This document shows, piece by piece, positions 62,176-64,000 of a DNA stretch of 64,000 bases. This stretch comes from Staphylococcus shinii (GTDB lineage Bacteria; Bacillota; Bacilli; Staphylococcales; Staphylococcaceae). Under the pieces are notes generated by a model. That model was not told where the DNA came from. It saw nothing but the letters and a program-made list of their open reading frames with translations, and searched no databases. Each line of letters opens with the position of its first letter. Positions within the stretch are counted from its first letter, which is position 1. Location: contig NZ_JAGEVL010000001.1 in NCBI RefSeq assembly GCF_017583065.1, positions 62,001-126,000 of the forward strand. Reading direction: 5' to 3'. A program made the position numbers and the translations under genes.

Positions 62176-62688
62176 TTAATCATTATCGTGTGTATTAATC
62201 CAATGCTTTTTAAGTAAGCCCATAATATGACAATCACTATATTTTCCGCGAGTATAAAAGTGTTCTTGTAGTGTACCTTCAATGACGAAATTTTGACTCT
62301 TATAAATATGGACAGCTTTTTCGTTTTGAACATCTACAAAAAGGTAAATTTTATGTAAGTTCAACACTAGAAATGCATAATCGATTGCTTTTTTAAATGC
62401 ATTTTTTGCATACCCTTGGCCACTATAGCGAGGATCAACAATAATTTGAATCTCACAATTACTATGAACAAAGTTAATTTCTACTAATTCTACGACGCCG
62501 ATTCGAATATTGTCATGTTCTATGATAAAACGACGCTCAGATTCATCCAATAGGTGTTTTTTATATAATGATTGAAGTTCACTTAATGATTGGTAAGGTT
62601 CTTCAAACCAATAGGACATAATTGAATATTCATTATTTAAATGATGTACAAATTCTAGGTCAGTTTCTTCTAAAGCTCTAATAATCAA
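62176..62688 (-). CDS. speG: SpeG-like spermidine N-acetyltransferase
   Basis: 170-aa GNAT protein that follows SpeG closely: 'YWFEEPYQSLSELQSLY', 'DESERRFIIE', 'GVVELVEINFVH', 'CEIQIIVDPRYSGQGYA' and 'LYLFVD'-like 'IYLFVDVQNEKAVHIY'. SpeG acetylates polyamines and gives spermine/spermidine tolerance. The start is TTG 62688, 8 nt after GGAG; the GTG at 62697 lies within that site. Confidence 0.88.
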   Translation of the reverse strand: MIIRALEETDLEFVHHLNNEYSIMSYWFEEPYQSLSELQSLYKKHLLDESERRFIIEHDNIRIGVVELVEINFVHSNCEIQIIVDPRYSGQGYAKNAFKKAIDYAFLVLNLHKIYLFVDVQNEKAVHIYKSQNFVIEGTLQEHFYTRGKYSDCHIMGLLKKHWINTHDND

Positions 62689-62846
62689 ATTATACACTCC
62701 TTTAATTCTATATGCTCATCATACTCAAATCTAGCATGATTGTAAACGTTGACTATATTTTAGTGCATAGGATGTGTAGAAAAATTCAATTTTCCTTAAT
62801 GAAGTGATATAGATACAAGGAGAGAGGGATGTAAGATTAAAAAGCA

Positions 62847-62882
62847 ATAAAAAAACCAAGAAATCAATAAGATTTCTTGGTT
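62847..62882 (-). terminator. Terminator of rpsD
   Basis: Perfect 12-bp stem (aaccaagaaatc / gatttcttggtt), 5-nt loop, followed by a long T-run on the minus strand. Confidence 0.92.
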
Positions 62883-62896
62883 CGACATAATCACGC

Positions 62897-63499
62897 TTAT
62901 CTTGAGTAGTACTCAACGATAAGTTGTTCGTTGATTTCAGCAGGTAATTCACTACGTTCTGGAACGCGGATATATTTACCTTTTAAGTTGTCTGCATCAA
63001 ATTCTAAATAATCTGGTACAAAGTTGTTAATCTCAACAGATTCAGCGATGATATCTAATTTTAAAGATTTTTCGCGAACTGAGATTTCTTGACCAGGTTT
63101 TAATGTGTATGATGGGATATCAACACGTTTACCATCAACTTCGATGTGACCGTGGTTAACGATTTGACGAGCTTGACGACGTGTACGTGCTAAACCTAAT
63201 GAATATACAACTGCATCTAAACGAGCAGCTAATAATTGCATGAAGTTTTCACCGTGGACACCGTGTTGGTTACCAGCAATTTCAAAAGTGTTACGGAATT
63301 GTCTTTCAGTCATTCCATATAAGTAACGTAACTTTTGTTTCTCACGTAATTGTAATGCATATTCTGATAATTTTTTACGTTGGTTAGGACCATGTTGACC
63401 TGGTGCGTATGGACGCTTCTCTAATTCTTTACCAGTACCACTTAATGAGATACCTAAACGACGTGATTTTTTCCAGTTTGAACCTCTAAATCGAGCCAT
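62897..63499 (-). CDS. rpsD: 30S ribosomal protein S4
   Basis: 200-aa primary 16S rRNA-binding protein. '[20 protein letters not shown]' opens it and '[13 protein letters not shown]', then the S4 domain '[20 protein letters not shown]' follow. No Cys-rich zinc motif (C- type). AAGGAGGAG lies 8 nt upstream. A structured leader implies autoregulation by S4. Confidence 0.98.
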   Translation of the reverse strand: MARFRGSNWKKSRRLGISLSGTGKELEKRPYAPGQHGPNQRKKLSEYALQLREKQKLRYLYGMTERQFRNTFEIAGNQHGVHGENFMQLLAARLDAVVYSLGLARTRRQARQIVNHGHIEVDGKRVDIPSYTLKPGQEISVREKSLKLDIIAESVEINNFVPDYLEFDADNLKGKYIRVPERSELPAEINEQLIVEYYSR

Positions 63500-63684
63500 A
63501 GTAGACTCCTCCTTTTTCTTTTTTGTTGTTATGAAAAAACAAAAAAGAGTGTTGCATGCTTATTTGGATATATTGTTTTATGTGTCCTCGCCTCATAGCT
63601 ACGGTTACACGGCACGTCCGCGTTGGGAACAACATAGCGCCAAATAATATACAACTGCTAATTTCGTTTATTCACACAAAGAAC
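63500..63684 (-). ncRNA. rpsD leader, S4 autoregulatory RNA
   Basis: A 185-nt untranslated leader with a GC-richer folded core ('gttcccaacgcggacgtgcc', 'gtaaccgtagctatgaggcg') in an AT-rich surrounding, ending in the ribosome site. This fits the Firmicutes S4 leader that S4 protein binds. The call rests on position and resemblance. Confidence 0.75.
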
Positions 63685-63712
63685 ATTGTACCACGATATT
63701 ACTAACTGTCAA
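63685..63712 (-). promoter_or_regulatory. rpsD promoter
   Basis: On the minus strand TTGACA (63712-63707), 16-bp spacer, TACAAT (63690-63685). Confidence 0.85.
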
Positions 63713-63754
63713 CAACTAATGAGGATTTTAATAATAAGTATTTGTCAATTACGC

Positions 63755-64000
63755 TTATGCAATTTGATTTTCAATAATTTTAACAATGTTTTGTAATGAT
63801 TTCTTATCTGGTTCTGAAAAACGGTTTGTGATTGGCGCATCTATATCCAATACACCAATTACTTGTTCATTTTGATGAATAGGAACTACAATTTCTGATT
63901 TACTGTTAGCATCACAGGCTATATGTCCTGGGAAGGCATTAACATCTGCAACTAATTGTGTTTCATCTTGAGCAACTGCAGTACCACACACACCATTACC
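63755..64000 (-). CDS. msrC: Free methionine-(R)-sulfoxide reductase, 5' end outside window
   Basis: The C-terminal 81 residues of a GAF-domain reductase; the start lies beyond the window. 'GNGVCGTAVAQDETQLV' and 'FPGHIACDANSKSEIVVPI' contain two of the redox Cys of fRMsr/MsrC. It reduces free Met-R-sulfoxide with thioredoxin. In Firmicutes the gene often neighbours rpsD. Confidence 0.88.
   Translation of the reverse strand, partial: GNGVCGTAVAQDETQLVADVNAFPGHIACDANSKSEIVVPIHQNEQVIGVLDIDAPITNRFSEPDKKSLQNIVKIIENQIA

Overview
The window is AT-rich, densely coding Firmicutes chromosome that reads as a Staphylococcus core region. Markers for the genus are SigS and a ComK-like protein side by side, the glucosaminidase SagB, a Rot-type SarA-family regulator, an SgtA-like monofunctional glycosyltransferase, a large soluble FtsK/SftA translocase, and intergenic hairpins of the GTGGGAC and GTCCGAGGCAT types. 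An L-lactate dehydrogenase next to rot and a speG-like gene next to rpsD suggest a coagulase-negative species, but the species cannot be fixed from the sequence alone. I see no rRNA, tRNA, CRISPR array, prophage, insertion sequence or transposase.

Layout. 0-5.4 kb (accessory-like): sigS and comK-like (minus), a 74-aa orphan, sagB, an orphan OpuCC-like lipoprotein (minus), and a FAD/NAD(P)-binding protein. 5.8-9.5 kb: FMN riboswitch and the riboflavin operon ribD-ribE-ribBA-ribH. 9.6-13.5 kb: proline dehydrogenase (minus), a lysophospholipase-like alpha/beta hydrolase lacking its serine, ldh under two Rex boxes, and rot. 13.6-19.6 kb: mnmM and ytqA (minus), an MFS transporter, a T-box leader, leuS and a rhodanese. 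20-28.6 kb: a flavoprotein (minus), murJ, an RsuA-type pseudouridine synthase, a YtxH protein, pepV, dat, ytmP and trmB. 28.8-32.6 kb: a YtnP-type lactonase, a three-arm palindromic element, a PepSY protein (minus), an M42 peptidase, ytpP and ytpQ.

32.6-43.5 kb: ytpR, sftA/ftsK, murC, ytxG, a repeat-rich YtxH protein, aroA (DAHP synthase with chorismate mutase) and ccpA. 43.8-49.5 kb: acuC and acuA (minus), divergent acsA, and fhs. 49.7-54.6 kb: sgtA (minus), a T-box leader and tyrS, htrA (minus), and a PlsC-like acyltransferase. 54.7-64 kb: nagE, a HAD hydrolase, serA with a class V aminotransferase (minus), an OsmC protein (minus), a GDPD phosphodiesterase, speG-like (minus), rpsD with a structured leader (minus), and the 3' part of an fRMsr gene (minus).

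From ytqA to tyrS and rpsD the gene order matches, from memory, the Bacillus ytqA-leuS-ytpP-murC-aroA-ccpA-acu-acsA-tyrS-rpsD block. The region mixes cell-wall synthesis (MurJ, MurC, SgtA, SagB, Dat), carbon control (CcpA, cre sites, acsA/acuA/acuC, nagE, fhs), redox control (Rex and ldh) and translation (leuS and tyrS T-boxes, trmB, mnmM, rpsD). No clear new multi-gene system is visible. The best leads are the three-arm palindrome at 29639-29837, the 13-bp tandem duplication at the sigS start, the serine-less hydrolase at 10933-11757, the altered-motif acyltransferase at 54005-54625, the orphan OpuCC, and the terminator-like hairpin just ahead of nagE.
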